Shown piece after piece: positions 1 to 8,633 of a DNA stretch of 64,000 nt. A program made the translations under genes and the position numbers. Each line of letters starts with the position of its first letter. Position 1 is the stretch's first letter. A model generated the notes under the pieces. The model worked only from the letters and a program-made list of their open reading frames with translations. It was not told the origin of the DNA and did not search any database. This DNA comes from Streptomyces sp. McG3 (GTDB lineage: Bacteria > Actinomycetota > Actinomycetes > Streptomycetales > Streptomycetaceae): NCBI RefSeq assembly GCF_018619185.1, contig NZ_JAAXYC010000008.1:1-64000 (forward strand). Reading direction: 5' to 3'.

Positions 1-1
1 G

Positions 2-895
2 GCCCAGACCCCCCTCCCACCCGCCGACGACGTCATGCTCCTCAGCGGCGGCCTCGATTCGCTGTGCGGTGCCATCGACCAACTTCAGGACGGCACCGAA
101 CGGATCCACCTCAGCCACTACGACGGCAGCACCGCGGTACGCCGCGCACAGACCACCGCCAGCTTCTGGCTGCGCAGCCATGCCTCCCATCCTCTGCGAC
201 ACCGCACCATCAAGATCCGCCAGAACGGCCCGGCTGAACCCACCTCCCGCAGCCGGAGCCTGCTGTTCGCCGCGCTCGCAGCCGCGACCGCGGCCACCGC
301 CTCAAGCCCGCAGGTCACGGTGCCCGAGAACGGATTCACGAGCATCAACCCACCGCTGACCACCGCACGCGGCGGCACCCTCACCACCCGGTCCACCCAC
401 CCCGGAACCTTCCATCGCCTCAACGCCCTCCTAGCCGCCCTCGACATCCCCGTCACCATCGCCAACCCCTATCTCCACTGCACCAAGGGAGAGCTACTGC
501 AACGGGCCCACGACCAGGCCGGGGACGCGCTCCTCGCAGCGGCAGCCGCGACACTGTCCTGCGGCAAACTCGACGGAGCCCGCTACCCGGGCGGCAACGC
601 CAACCTCAACTGCGGCCTATGCGTGGCCTGTCTGGTGCGCCGAGGTTCCTTCACCGCCGGCCCCCACTCCGACCCCACCGTGTACCTCGTCGACCACCTT
701 GCAGGCCCCCCGCGTGAGAAGCTGCTCAGGAACCGCCGCAAAGACCTCACGGACGTCCAACAAGCTGTCCTCAGCGGCATCGACGAGATCGATATTCTTG
801 CCGTGGGTGATCTGCCCCCGGAGACCGACTTCGACGCCATCGTGGAACTGTGTCAGCGAGGCCTTCAGGAACTGAGCCGTGTCCCTCTTCCCTAA
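2..895 (+). CDS. qatC: QatC, QueC-like protein of the Qat anti-phage system (5' end outside the window)
   Basis: The reading frame is open to the left edge, so the N-terminus lies outside and the first visible ATG (35) is internal. It starts just before the PP-loop ATPase motif SGGLDS (44-61). Near the C-terminus a Cys in LSCGK followed by CGLCVAC gives the four-cysteine zinc site of QueC-type 7-cyano-7-deazaguanine synthases. The next gene, overlapping by 17 bases, encodes a TatD-like hydrolase. A QueC-like gene followed by a TatD-like gene, with no other queuosine gene in view, is the qatC-qatD order of the four-gene Qat defence system (qatA ATPase, qatB, qatC, qatD). Inference: qatA and qatB lie to the left. 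The family call is firm; the Qat assignment rests on the pairing. Confidence 0.85.
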   Translation, partial: AQTPLPPADDVMLLSGGLDSLCGAIDQLQDGTERIHLSHYDGSTAVRRAQTTASFWLRSHASHPLRHRTIKIRQNGPAEPTSRSRSLLFAALAAATAATASSPQVTVPENGFTSINPPLTTARGGTLTTRSTHPGTFHRLNALLAALDIPVTIANPYLHCTKGELLQRAHDQAGDALLAAAAATLSCGKLDGARYPGGNANLNCGLCVACLVRRGSFTAGPHSDPTVYLVDHLAGPPREKLLRNRRKDLTDVQQAVLSGIDEIDILAVGDLPPETDFDAIVELCQRGLQELSRVPLP

Positions 896-1643
896 CGAGC
901 TCCCCGCGCTGGACTGTCACGCCCACATCGCCCCCGATGTGACCGCCCCCCAGATCGACGCACTGAACGGGGCCGTTGTCTTCGCGGTGTCCCGCACACC
1001 GGCCGAGGCCAGCCACGCCCTCCGACGCCGGGACACCACCCTGGTCTGGGGCACTGGCGTGCACCCGGCGGTGCCCGCCGCTCTCAAAGCCTTCACCCCG
1101 CAGCAGTTCCGCACCACACTGCAGCAGACCTGCCTCATCGGAGAAGTCGGCCTCGACCGCCGCGGCAGCCTCGAACTGCAGCGTTCCGTACTCACTCAGA
1201 TCCTTGCCGCCGCACATGACGAACCGGTCATCCTCTCACTGCACAGCAGCGGACGCACCGGCCCTCTGATGGACCTGCTCACCAGCCACCCGCATCCGGG
1301 GATCATCCTGCACTGGTTCCTCGGCAGCCCCGCCGAGCGAAAGCAGGCCATCAACATGGGCGCCTACTTCTCGGTGAACGCCGCCATGCCCGACGAGGCC
1401 CTCGCCACCCTCCCCCTCCAACGCCTACTGCCCGAGACCGACTTTCCCGCCAGCAGACGGGCCACCGGTGCGACCCGCCCAGGAGCCGTAGCCCCGCTTG
1501 AGCAGCGTCTGGCCGAGCTCCACGCCACGACACCACAGATGATCAGACGCCGCTTCTGGCAGAACCTGCGCGAACTGACCACCCGCACCCAGGTCCTGGA
1601 CCGCCTGCCGGAACCCATCGCGAACTGGGCACTAGAAGCCTGA
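879..1643 (+). CDS. qatD: QatD, TatD-family metal-dependent hydrolase of the Qat system
   Basis: A 254-residue TatD-type amidohydrolase. All expected metal ligands are visible: the HxH pair in LDCHAHI near the N-terminus, the Glu in IGEVGLD, His in LSLHSS, His in ILHWF, and Asp in LPETDFP. The GTG start overlaps the end of qatC by 17 bases and has AGGA about 8 bases upstream, which fits translational coupling. TatD proteins are nucleases or deacylases. In Qat, QatD is required for phage resistance together with QatA-C (known for the family). Nothing looks truncated. Confidence 0.88.
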   Translation: MSLFPNELPALDCHAHIAPDVTAPQIDALNGAVVFAVSRTPAEASHALRRRDTTLVWGTGVHPAVPAALKAFTPQQFRTTLQQTCLIGEVGLDRRGSLELQRSVLTQILAAAHDEPVILSLHSSGRTGPLMDLLTSHPHPGIILHWFLGSPAERKQAINMGAYFSVNAAMPDEALATLPLQRLLPETDFPASRRATGATRPGAVAPLEQRLAELHATTPQMIRRRFWQNLRELTTRTQVLDRLPEPIANWALEA

Positions 1644-1691
1644 ACCCACCGCCTCCGGTGCACCATGTTCACGACCGCTCAAGGGGGGCCT

Positions 1692-2519
1692 TCACACGCT
1701 CGGGGTGAGGCGTGCAGCGACTGCGCTGTCTGCGGCAACAGCCGCCGGCAGTCGGCACCCAAGCAGACTGCCAGCCTGAAGGAGCTGCGCGACGGTCAGC
1801 CCCAGTGCCGAGGACAGATCCGCGCCGGTGAGATCCGCGCCGGTGAGATCGGCACCCTTGAGTTTCGCACCGCGCAGGTCTGCATCTCTGAGAGTGGCGC
1901 CCTCCAGCCGCGCACCGTTCAGATGCGCATCAACCAGCTGCACCTTGCGCAGATGAAGACGGGCCAGGTTCACAGGCACACGACTGCCACCACGAGGGCG
2001 CTCCACCGTCAACGCACGAAGCGCCTCCTGGACATGCTCCTCCGGCTTTTCGGCCAGTTTCGTCGCCTCAAGCCGCGACGTCACCGCGGCCTGGGAATGC
2101 TTGCGCACAAAGGAATTGAGTACCCGCGCCGCATGATCGCCCTGATCCGGCGCATCCTGCACAATCTGCTCCATCGCCAGGACACCTCCGAGACGTACAT
2201 ACGGCTCGCTCGAACTCAGCCGCTCCAACGCCTTAGTGAAGCGATCGGTGACCTGTCCCCGCCGAGTGAGCCGGAACGTACGGGCCGTATAGGTCAGGGC
2301 GATGCCGGCCCCGACAGCAGCAACAACCTGAACGACAGCAAGACGCAACTGGCCCACGGCCGCTGCCCGTGCAGCAGCGTCCAGAGCAGACCAATCATCG
2401 CTCGTCACCCAGCGCGCCAGACGCCCAGTGAGTGGAGTGAAAACAACAGCCAACACTCCGCAGAGCAGCCCCGCACCAATTACTGTCAGGACACTCAACC
2501 GCGCCCGCTTCCACCACAT
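1692..2519 (-). CDS. Membrane-anchored pentapeptide-repeat protein
   Basis: A 275-residue protein with two hydrophobic segments (about residues 6-28 and 57-77), a helical middle part, and a C-terminal run of pentapeptide repeats (about 185-240) with the A(D/N)LxG pattern, for example [14 protein letters not shown]. The repeats should form a right-handed quadrilateral beta-helix. It is convergent with qatD, with 48 bases between the stop codons, so it is probably a separate transcription unit. Similar membrane pentapeptide proteins are common in actinobacteria and have no assigned activity. Its place in a defence island is the only hint of function. Confidence 0.75.
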   Translation of the reverse strand: MWWKRARLSVLTVIGAGLLCGVLAVVFTPLTGRLARWVTSDDWSALDAAARAAAVGQLRLAVVQVVAAVGAGIALTYTARTFRLTRRGQVTDRFTKALERLSSSEPYVRLGGVLAMEQIVQDAPDQGDHAARVLNSFVRKHSQAAVTSRLEATKLAEKPEEHVQEALRALTVERPRGGSRVPVNLARLHLRKVQLVDAHLNGARLEGATLRDADLRGAKLKGADLTGADLTGADLSSALGLTVAQLLQAGSLLGCRLPAAVAADSAVAARLTPSV

Positions 2520-2678
2520 GCGACGTTTTTACCGGACTGGCCCCAGGCGTGCACACCTTCCAGTCCTGCCCGGACCGCGGACCCTGGGTCGGGGTAGGTG
2601 CTGTAGACGCGTCGGCCGGGCGTGATCCGATCCCTTATGAACGGCGGGATCCACCTGCCGCTGGCCGCCGGACCTGAT

Positions 2679-4094
2679 TCAGCCGAGCTCGGCGAGGGCC
2701 GCGTAGATCGCACTTCGCAGGCTCACATCGACACCGCGTTCGTCGGTGAGCTCGGCGAAGTGCCGTGCGCTGTGCGGGTGCTGGCGCAGGACCGAGGCGA
2801 CCACAGCCGCGGGCTGCCCCTTCAAGGTGCGCAGCCACTCCCTGATCAAGTTCTGCGGCTTCCACTGATCACACGCGCCGTCCCACTCGCACATGCTGTC
2901 CGCTGCGGCATCCAGGAGGGCCCACCGCTCTTTCCGTCCTGCGGCGGTGGCAGCAGCCAGCAGCCAGCAGATGGCTCGGTCTATCTCCTCGACCCGCGGC
3001 CAGTTGCCGTGCTCGTCTCCTCGGGCATGGGAGGCCAGTGCCCTGAACACCGTAACCGTCCGTGGTGCGTCCGACAGCAGCACAGGGCGGGCGGCCTTGA
3101 TGTCGAGCGCGGTGACTGCTTCCAGGTAGAGCTCGTAGTCGCCGGGTCGGTCGGCCGCGAGGTCGAGCAGCTGCCCAGCTGCCGCCACCTCGCCGGCGGC
3201 TGCGGCCTCAAGCAGCCGCCGGGCGCGGACGATAGGCAGCCCGACGGCCGGGGACGTCTCCCTCTCAACCAGGTCAAGGAAGGCACCGACGTCTTGGGGC
3301 CTGCGGGAAGGGGTGAGATGCGTGGCCCGGCGTACGACGCCGTACCACGGGCCCGGCGGCGGGAGCAGCGGGACGTTGGGTTGGGGCCAGGTACCGGTGA
3401 GGATCCACCCGATGAGCTGGCCGAGGCTGTAGATGTCGCTCGCGAAGGTCGCCTCGTGCGCACCGACTGACAGTTCCGGGGCGGCGAACCCCTCGGTGCC
3501 GATCGCGCCGTGGGTGAGGACGCCCAGGTCGCTGGTCTGACCGCGTGGTCGGCGCGCGATGCCCCAGTCGGCCAGCACCCACCGGTCCTCCAGGTAGAGG
3601 ACGTTGGACGGCTTGATGTCCCGGTGCAGCCACCCGTGCTCGTGCGCTGCGGTGAGCGCCGAGGCGACGGCGTCCACCAAGGCCCGAAGCCTGCCTGCCT
3701 CCTGGAGCTCAGAGCGTAGGTCCTGGGCGGTGGCCTCGGCCATTGGCATCACGAACCAGGCGTGATCCGGGCTGAAGTCGAGCACCGACATCACGTGAGG
3801 GTGGCCGCCCAGCCGCTGCGCAAGCTCGATCTCCCGGGCCATGCGCCGACGCTCCCGGGACCCCTTACCCAAGCGGCGCTTGAACGCCACGACGACGCGC
3901 GATGCCTTGTGTATAGCACGGAAGACCTCGGCCTGCCCGCCCTCCGCCAGCGGCAGTCGTTCGAGCCGGTAGTCCTTCTTCTCTCCACGGGCGGAGCCGC
4001 TCACCTGCCCGTACTCCTGCGCCCCCGCCCCGACCAGGGCGGTGTCCCCTTCGGGGGACTCAGTGGCCAGCTGGGGGTTGGTGAGCTTGACCAC
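2679..4094 (-). CDS. Ser/Thr protein kinase domain: 3' half of a gene split by an IS element
   Basis: Counting from the GTG at 4094, this is a Hanks-type kinase: a glycine-rich loop LAEGGQAEVF, Lys72 in VVAFKR, catalytic loop HRDIKPSN (157-164), a DWG triplet (176-178) in place of DFG, and APE (205-207). A helical tail of about 200 residues with no recognised domain follows. The frame is open beyond the GTG up to 4175, exactly where the IS begins, and joins in frame with the gene fragment on the other side of the IS. So the GTG start is probably an annotation artefact and the natural protein was about 958 residues. Whether this half is still expressed cannot be told from sequence. Confidence 0.8.
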   Translation of the reverse strand: MVKLTNPQLATESPEGDTALVGAGAQEYGQVSGSARGEKKDYRLERLPLAEGGQAEVFRAIHKASRVVVAFKRRLGKGSRERRRMAREIELAQRLGGHPHVMSVLDFSPDHAWFVMPMAEATAQDLRSELQEAGRLRALVDAVASALTAAHEHGWLHRDIKPSNVLYLEDRWVLADWGIARRPRGQTSDLGVLTHGAIGTEGFAAPELSVGAHEATFASDIYSLGQLIGWILTGTWPQPNVPLLPPPGPWYGVVRRATHLTPSRRPQDVGAFLDLVERETSPAVGLPIVRARRLLEAAAAGEVAAAGQLLDLAADRPGDYELYLEAVTALDIKAARPVLLSDAPRTVTVFRALASHARGDEHGNWPRVEEIDRAICWLLAAATAAGRKERWALLDAAADSMCEWDGACDQWKPQNLIREWLRTLKGQPAAVVASVLRQHPHSARHFAELTDERGVDVSLRSAIYAALAELG

Positions 4095-4175
4095 GACAGG
4101 GCGGACGCTGGAAGGGTGGTTGTCCGGGAGGGAGGCGAGCAGGTAGACAGGCCCATCGGCGTTGTCGGTCTGGGC

Positions 4176-4177
4176 TA
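4176..4177. other. Left copy of the TA target duplication of the IS element
   Basis: TA occurs directly outside both perfect terminal repeats (here and at 5497-5498). TA duplication is usual for the IS427 group of the IS5 family. The surrounding CTAG is palindromic, so a three- or four-base duplication cannot be excluded. Taking one TA out with the element rejoins the kinase gene as codons GGC CTA GCC. Confidence 0.65.
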
Positions 4178-4197
4178 GGTTCTGTCCGGCGGATCAT
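4178..4197 (+). repeat. Left terminal inverted repeat of the IS5-family element
   Basis: The 20 bases GGTTCTGTCCGGCGGATCAT are the exact reverse complement of 5477-5496. This end lies 20 bases before the ATG of the passenger ORF. Confidence 0.9.
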
Positions 4198-4217
4198 GGC
4201 GGCATAGGCTTCAGGCC

Positions 4218-4562
4218 ATGCACAGCACCCTGACGGAGCACGCCAGATGTCTCTACGGAGACGAGTACCGACCCACGTCGGAGTGCGGGCTCGAACACGG
4301 GGAGCACCATTTCGTCGAGGAGCTGACGTTCGCCGACGCGGATTCGATCCTTGCCATGCTTCGTGAACTCTGTCCGCACGTGGTGGATGGCTGCTTGCCT
4401 GTTTGGATCCGAAATCTGGCCTATCGGCTGGTGCTCTTGCAGCGGCCGGACGAACCGGCACTGCTGCGGGAGGCTGCCGAGAATCTGTGGATGCACGGCC
4501 GGGACTGGGACCACATTGCAGAGGACCTCAAGAAGCGGGCCGACGCTCTGGAAGCCGACTGA
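4218..4562 (+). CDS. Hypothetical 114-residue protein carried inside the IS element
   Basis: I do not recognise this family. The product is acidic and largely helical, with a Cys/His-containing N-terminal part (ARCLYGDEYRPTSECGLEHG) and no membrane segment. It starts 20 bases inside the left terminal repeat and converges on the transposase: its TGA ends at 4562 and the transposase stop begins at 4563. No strong ribosome-binding site precedes the ATG. It is not a transposase fragment and does not resemble a helper protein I know. Inference: a passenger captured between the left IS end and the transposase. Confidence 0.6.
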   Translation: MHSTLTEHARCLYGDEYRPTSECGLEHGEHHFVEELTFADADSILAMLRELCPHVVDGCLPVWIRNLAYRLVLLQRPDEPALLREAAENLWMHGRDWDHIAEDLKKRADALEAD

Positions 4563-5453
4563 TCACGGCCTGAGCCAAAGGCGGATCGACGCGATCGTGA
4601 CGGTGCCATGGAAGACGTAGGCGCGCTTGTCATACCGCGTTGCCACAGCCCGGGAGTGCTTGAGTCGGTTGATCGTGCGCTCGACCTCGTTCCTGCGCTT
4701 GTACATCTCTTTGTCGAAGCCAGCGGGTCGGCCTCCTCGGCTGCCGCGTCGCCGACGGTTGGCCCGCTGGTCCTTCGGTTCCGGGATGGTGTGTTTGATC
4801 TGCCGTCTGCGCAGGTAGCAGCGATTGCGGCGAGAGCTGTACGCCTTATCGCCGCCCACATGGTCAGGGCGGGTGCGCGGATGACCAACGCCGGGGCGCT
4901 TGATCCGGATCCGTTCGAGGACGGGTACCAGCTGAGGGCTGTCGCCCCACTGACCCGGCGTGATCAGGAAGGCCAGTGGACGGCGGCCGCCCTCCCCGGC
5001 TAGGTGGATCTTGGAGGTCAGACCGCCCCGGGACCGGCCGAGTCCTTCGTCGGGACGGTGCTGCCGGGGCGTTGATCTCCGTTTCGGTATACGGGGTGTT
5101 CTGCGTGGTGCACCGGCAGCGTGCTGGTGGGCCCGGCATGAGGTGGAGTCCACGCTCACCATGCTCCAGTCGATGCACCCCTGAGAGTCGGCCTCGGCCT
5201 GGACGGCCTGGAGGATCCTTTCCCAGGTGCCGTCCGCCGACCACCGGCGGTGGCGCTCGTACACGGTTTTCCAGCTCCCGAACCGCTCCGGCAGATCCCG
5301 CCACGGGACACCTGTGCGGACGCGGAACAGGATCCCGTTGATTACCGTTCGGTGATCAATCCAACGTCCACCCCGGCGCCCGGTCTTCGGCAGATGTGGG
5401 GCAAGTTGCACCCACTCGTCGTTCGTCAGATCGCCCCGCCCCACGACCACCAC
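4563..5453 (-). CDS. IS5-family transposase (DDE type)
   Basis: A 296-residue transposase in a single uninterrupted frame. The N-terminal part has the LTNDEW / GVPWRDLPERFG signature of the family. The catalytic acids can be placed as Asp in VSVDSTSCRAH, Asp in GGDKAYSSRRNR and Glu in RRNEVERTINRLK. The C-terminus RLWLRP is typical. The GTG start lies 23 bases inside the right terminal repeat. The frame being intact, unlike many Streptomyces relatives that need a frameshift, suggests an active element. Confidence 0.92.
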   Translation of the reverse strand: MVVVGRGDLTNDEWVQLAPHLPKTGRRGGRWIDHRTVINGILFRVRTGVPWRDLPERFGSWKTVYERHRRWSADGTWERILQAVQAEADSQGCIDWSMVSVDSTSCRAHQHAAGAPRRTPRIPKRRSTPRQHRPDEGLGRSRGGLTSKIHLAGEGGRRPLAFLITPGQWGDSPQLVPVLERIRIKRPGVGHPRTRPDHVGGDKAYSSRRNRCYLRRRQIKHTIPEPKDQRANRRRRGSRGGRPAGFDKEMYKRRNEVERTINRLKHSRAVATRYDKRAYVFHGTVTIASIRLWLRP

Positions 5454-5472
5454 GATGGCCCACGGGAGGCGA

Positions 5473-6876
5473 TCACATGATCCGCCGGACAGAACCTAGG
5501 CCGAAGACCTGGGAGAGCCGGAGATCGGCCATCGTCTCGGCGGAGCGGTCTGCGATCAAAGTGCGGTGCAGCAGGACGTGGTTGCCCGACCCGTCGGGGG
5601 AGGCGCTGAGCACGCTGCCGCGCCCGTCGGCCAGCAGGTGCGCCGGGTAGTGTCCGGCGGTGGGAATCCAGTCCTCACGGCGGCCGGCATCCGTGCTCCG
5701 TCCCAGGTCCACCACGGCACTGCTCCCGCCCGCTGCGAGGAAAAAGCGACGCCCTTCCAGCCAGACGGCCGACCGGACCGCTGCCTCGAAGGCGATGGGG
5801 TAGCGCAGCTGGTTGCCGAGCTCACCACCGACGCGGGTCAGAGCGAGCGTGCCGTCACCGGCACCGAACGTGACACCGGAACCGGAAAGCACCCACGGCT
5901 CCCCGCCTGGGCCCGCCAGCAGCTGGGCTCCCTCCTCAAAGGCACCGGCCAGGACGGTCAGTGCGCCCTCGTGCCAGCGGACCAGCGCCGACCCGCACAT
6001 CACCAGCAGCGCATCGTCGGGCTGAAGCAGCGCGGCTCCGTGACACCCGGACAGCTTCAGGCGCCAGAGCGCGGCCCCGCGCATGCCGATCGACGACACA
6101 CCGTGGGCGCCGGTGATCAGCAGGCTGGTTCCGCCCGGTCGGCCGTTCCCGCCCGGCCACGAAAGGACTGTGAGGCCCGAGGGAGCATCCGCCAAGGCCC
6201 GACCCATGAAAAGCACCTCAGCGGCCAGCGGTGCCTGAGCCTGCATCTCCACCCGAACCGTTGGGCTCAGACGCGCCGCAGGCGTCATCGGCCATGCATG
6301 GTCCGGCGGGGAGGCGGTGCACAGCAGCTGAGCGAGCTCAACGTGTGGCTGGCGCTGCCGGAAGGTGTCGCGGATCAGCTCCGGCAGGGACCGCAGGCCG
6401 GCCACGGCCGCGTCCAGATGAGTTCGGTCCAGCACCACGCCGAAACCCCGCACGGCGTCCTCGACCCGGTCCAGATCCTCGTCGTCGGGCGTGACCGTGG
6501 CTGTCCACCACAGCAGAGCCCACCGCTCGGACTCCAGCCCCGACCGGCGTGCGGAGAGCACCGCCCGGCCCATAGCATCCTTCGCGCCGATGGCCAGGCT
6601 GAGCAGATAGTCCCGCCCTTCGTACTCGAAGCCGAGCCCGGGAAGCCCCTCAAGGTCGACGCGCTGCACGGCTCCATCGGCGCTGACCTGACTCAAGAGA
6701 GCGGCCACCAGCTCGGCTAGAGCTGCGTACTTCTCCGCATCGGTTACGGTGTCGTCCGTGGCCCACTGGCCGTAGTCGGCCAGCAATGCCCGTGCCTCAT
6801 CCACGCTGTTCGTGTTCTCCCGCTCCCCGGTGCCGACGCCCGGGTGCGGGGTCAGCATGAGCGCATTGTGTCCCAT
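5473..6876 (-). CDS. 5' half of the IS-split kinase gene; helical plus beta-rich, possibly propeller-like, region
   Basis: The frame opens at 6954; a likelier start is the ATG at 6876 (weak AAGG upstream) or 6858. About 460 native codons are followed by seven codons from the IS. Residues about 20-190 are helical with a Trp-rich stretch (WALLWWT) that I cannot assign. From about 215 on the sequence is beta-rich, with recurring short strands and Gly/Asp turns (LLITGAHGVSS, LWRLKLSG, LLVMCGSALVRW), which suggests a beta-propeller. The frame is exactly continuous with the kinase half at 4175. The pre-insertion product would be a sensor-like N-terminus followed by a kinase. Confidence 0.6.
   Translation of the reverse strand: MGHNALMLTPHPGVGTGERENTNSVDEARALLADYGQWATDDTVTDAEKYAALAELVAALLSQVSADGAVQRVDLEGLPGLGFEYEGRDYLLSLAIGAKDAMGRAVLSARRSGLESERWALLWWTATVTPDDEDLDRVEDAVRGFGVVLDRTHLDAAVAGLRSLPELIRDTFRQRQPHVELAQLLCTASPPDHAWPMTPAARLSPTVRVEMQAQAPLAAEVLFMGRALADAPSGLTVLSWPGGNGRPGGTSLLITGAHGVSSIGMRGAALWRLKLSGCHGAALLQPDDALLVMCGSALVRWHEGALTVLAGAFEEGAQLLAGPGGEPWVLSGSGVTFGAGDGTLALTRVGGELGNQLRYPIAFEAAVRSAVWLEGRRFFLAAGGSSAVVDLGRSTDAGRREDWIPTAGHYPAHLLADGRGSVLSASPDGSGNHVLLHRTLIADRSAETMADLRLSQVFGLGSVRRIM
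5477..5496 (-). repeat. Right terminal inverted repeat of the IS5-family element
   Basis: Perfect 20-base partner of 4178-4197. Read on the minus strand it follows the split gene's codon CTA directly and adds the tail GSVRRIM and a stop (5473-5475) to the upstream half of that gene. Confidence 0.9.
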
Positions 6877-7132
6877 CGCGGCCTTGCGGCGCCGGTGTCT
6901 GCAGTATCTGTGTGCCTGCGGACGATGGCGAAGCCGGGGGCGGCACAAGATCACACCCGGTCAGAGTGCGATAGCGCAGGGCATCAGCGGTCAACCCGTA
7001 CCCGAGCTCCGCACTGGCCAGGGGCACCAGCGCGGCCAGCAGCACCAGGAACCACCGGGGCCAGTCACAGGTTTGGGTGTACGGCAAAAGTCGGCCCGCC
7101 TGATCAGCGCGGGGCGGTCTTCCGCGGTTCCG

Positions 7133-7524
7133 TCAGACCCGGGCGAGGTGGTTCAACATGTTGAGGGCGGCGGTCGTGACCGTGAGGGCGGTGTACAGGC
7201 CGAGAACCTCGTGGATGGTCGGGTGGGCCAGACGCGGCCAGTCGGCCGGTGCGGCAGGCCAGGAGGCAGGTGCACCTCCGCGGCGGCCGGGCCCAGGTCG
7301 GCGGTGACGTTCCAGACGCTGAGGGAAGCCGACTCCCAGCTGAGGCGCATGCGTGCCGCGCACCCCATGCCGAGCGGTGTACGCGGCGCACTGGTATCGC
7401 AGAGGGGTGCCGTGTCGAGTTGACGGTGGAGGCGCTGGCCCGCGCGGTGGGCTCCCGCATCGGGGATGCCCACCGCGACGAGGACTTTGCCTGACCGGTC
7501 AGTGGCCGGCCCCGGGCCGGCCAC
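7133..7524 (-). pseudogene. Frameshifted remnant of an unidentified gene
   Basis: Two minus-strand frames each look protein-like over part of this stretch: RMRLSWESASLSVWNV with TADLGPAAAEVHLP in one frame, then from about 7250 DWPRLAHPTIHEVLG and LYTALTVTTAALNMLNHL in the next. Joining them needs one frameshift near 7250-7265. I cannot name the family, and no ribosome-binding site marks a start. It could be a decayed gene or chance. Confidence 0.3.
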
Positions 7525-7621
7525 CGGCGGGCCGACAGTGGCCGAAGGGGCGGGCTGATCGGGTACCTGGCCCAGGGCCCGGATGCGCCGGCATTTAGCG
7601 ATGGATCCGGGCTCAAGCGAG

Positions 7622-7807
7622 CTACCTCTTCAGGGAAATGTCAGTGGCATGGGTGATGATGACCGCCGTCGTACTGATTGACCTGTGACGGCTGACTTGC
7701 TGGGCCTCGCGTACCCCCAAGCGAGTGGGCAGCGGAACGATGAGAGGGGTGGGCACCACAGCCTCGTCGCCTAAGAGGTTAATCCGCAGGCCCGAGGGCA
7801 GCGGCAT
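7622..7807 (-). pseudogene. Possible remnant of a tyrosine-recombinase C-terminus
   Basis: The minus-strand ORF ends REAQQVSRHRSISTTAVIIT then HATDISLKR. This is reminiscent of the C-terminal active-site region of phage integrases (a GHSSIxTT...YxHxT pattern), but the nucleophilic Tyr is replaced in this reading and the upstream catalytic domain is missing. The match is short and made by eye. Confidence 0.22.
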
Positions 7808-7821
7808 TCGGAGCCCTCAGC

Positions 7822-8520
7822 TCAAGCCTGCCGGACGGCGGTCACGAGCAGTGTGTCCGCGCTGCGCGGCGCGTCAGTGGTCGACGGCAGCCTGTCGATG
7901 CCGATCCGGGTGAACCCGGCCTCGTCGAGCACCTTTGTCCAGACCTGTTCCTGGAGTACCCAGCGGCGCATCGTGGTCGCCTCCCCGCCAGGGGTTCTTG
8001 CCGGGACGTCGGCAGGCATGACGTCTCCTGCCGCAGGTGCGCCGCCGAGGTAGTGGGCGAGCGTGGAGAACACCAGCCGGCCGCCGGGACGCAGTGCTGT
8101 GGCCACGGACGGCAGCAGCTCGTGCGGGTCGGTGAAGTCGACCGCGCCGAAGACGCTGTACAGCACGTCGTACGTCTCGGGCGCCGTCCGTGCATGCTTC
8201 ACGGCATCGGACCCGATGATGCGCAGGCGCGGCGCGAGGTGGCCGAATAGGCCGGTGGCCATGGCGTACTGCGCGGGTGAGGCATCGACGGCATCAACTC
8301 GGGCGGGGGAAAGACGGGTCGCGAGGTGGGCGGCCTGCCGGGCAGCGCCTGCTCCGAGGTCTCCGACGACCTTGCCCGCCAGGTCGCCCAACAGCTCGGG
8401 GCCGGGGCCGCCGTCTTGACTCCAGATCCAGTGGAAGGTGCCGGGGACGGCGCGGTTGTGCTCGGCATGCTTGCGGCCGTAGTGGTGCCAGAGGTCTGTG
8501 GTGGTGATCACCCGCATCAT
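7822..8520 (-). CDS. Class I SAM-dependent methyltransferase
   Basis: A 232-residue protein with the Rossmann methyltransferase pattern: motif I VVGDLGAGAARQAAHLA, an acidic residue after strand 2 (VDAVDASPAQ), and a motif IV/V region (YDVLYSVFGAVDF, LRPGGRLVFSTL). The N-terminus LWHHYGRKHAEHN resembles small-molecule methyltransferases. The substrate is not evident. Its neighbours are a gene-remnant zone and a small conserved protein on the same strand 113 bases upstream, so a short operon is possible. Confidence 0.8.
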   Translation of the reverse strand: MMRVITTTDLWHHYGRKHAEHNRAVPGTFHWIWSQDGGPGPELLGDLAGKVVGDLGAGAARQAAHLATRLSPARVDAVDASPAQYAMATGLFGHLAPRLRIIGSDAVKHARTAPETYDVLYSVFGAVDFTDPHELLPSVATALRPGGRLVFSTLAHYLGGAPAAGDVMPADVPARTPGGEATTMRRWVLQEQVWTKVLDEAGFTRIGIDRLPSTTDAPRSADTLLVTAVRQA

Positions 8521-8633
8521 CCTGGCGGTTGCCGTCCGTCGCCGGGCCGGCTCCGGGGAATCTCACCCACGTGAGAGCCGGGCCCCGGTCAGAATCGGCG
8601 CGGGGCCCGGCGGGGCGTTCAGCCCAGTGTGAG

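Larger units (their letters stand above)
4178..5496 (-). mobile_element. IS5-family insertion sequence, 1319 bp, with a passenger ORF
   Basis: It is bounded by perfect 20-bp inverted repeats (4178-4197 and 5477-5496, outer end GGTTCTGTCC) and by TA on both sides. Inside are a full-length IS5-type transposase on the minus strand and an unrelated 114-codon ORF on the plus strand, filling the space between the left repeat and the transposase 3' end. Typical relatives are about 0.9 kb with the transposase close to both ends, so the extra 0.35 kb looks like cargo. It sits inside the large kinase gene. Intact ends and an open transposase suggest recent insertion. Confidence 0.85.

Noticed and set aside
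2..1643. Queuosine biosynthesis genes
   Set aside because: QueC-like plus TatD-like without queD, queE or folE in view, and located in an island, fits Qat better.
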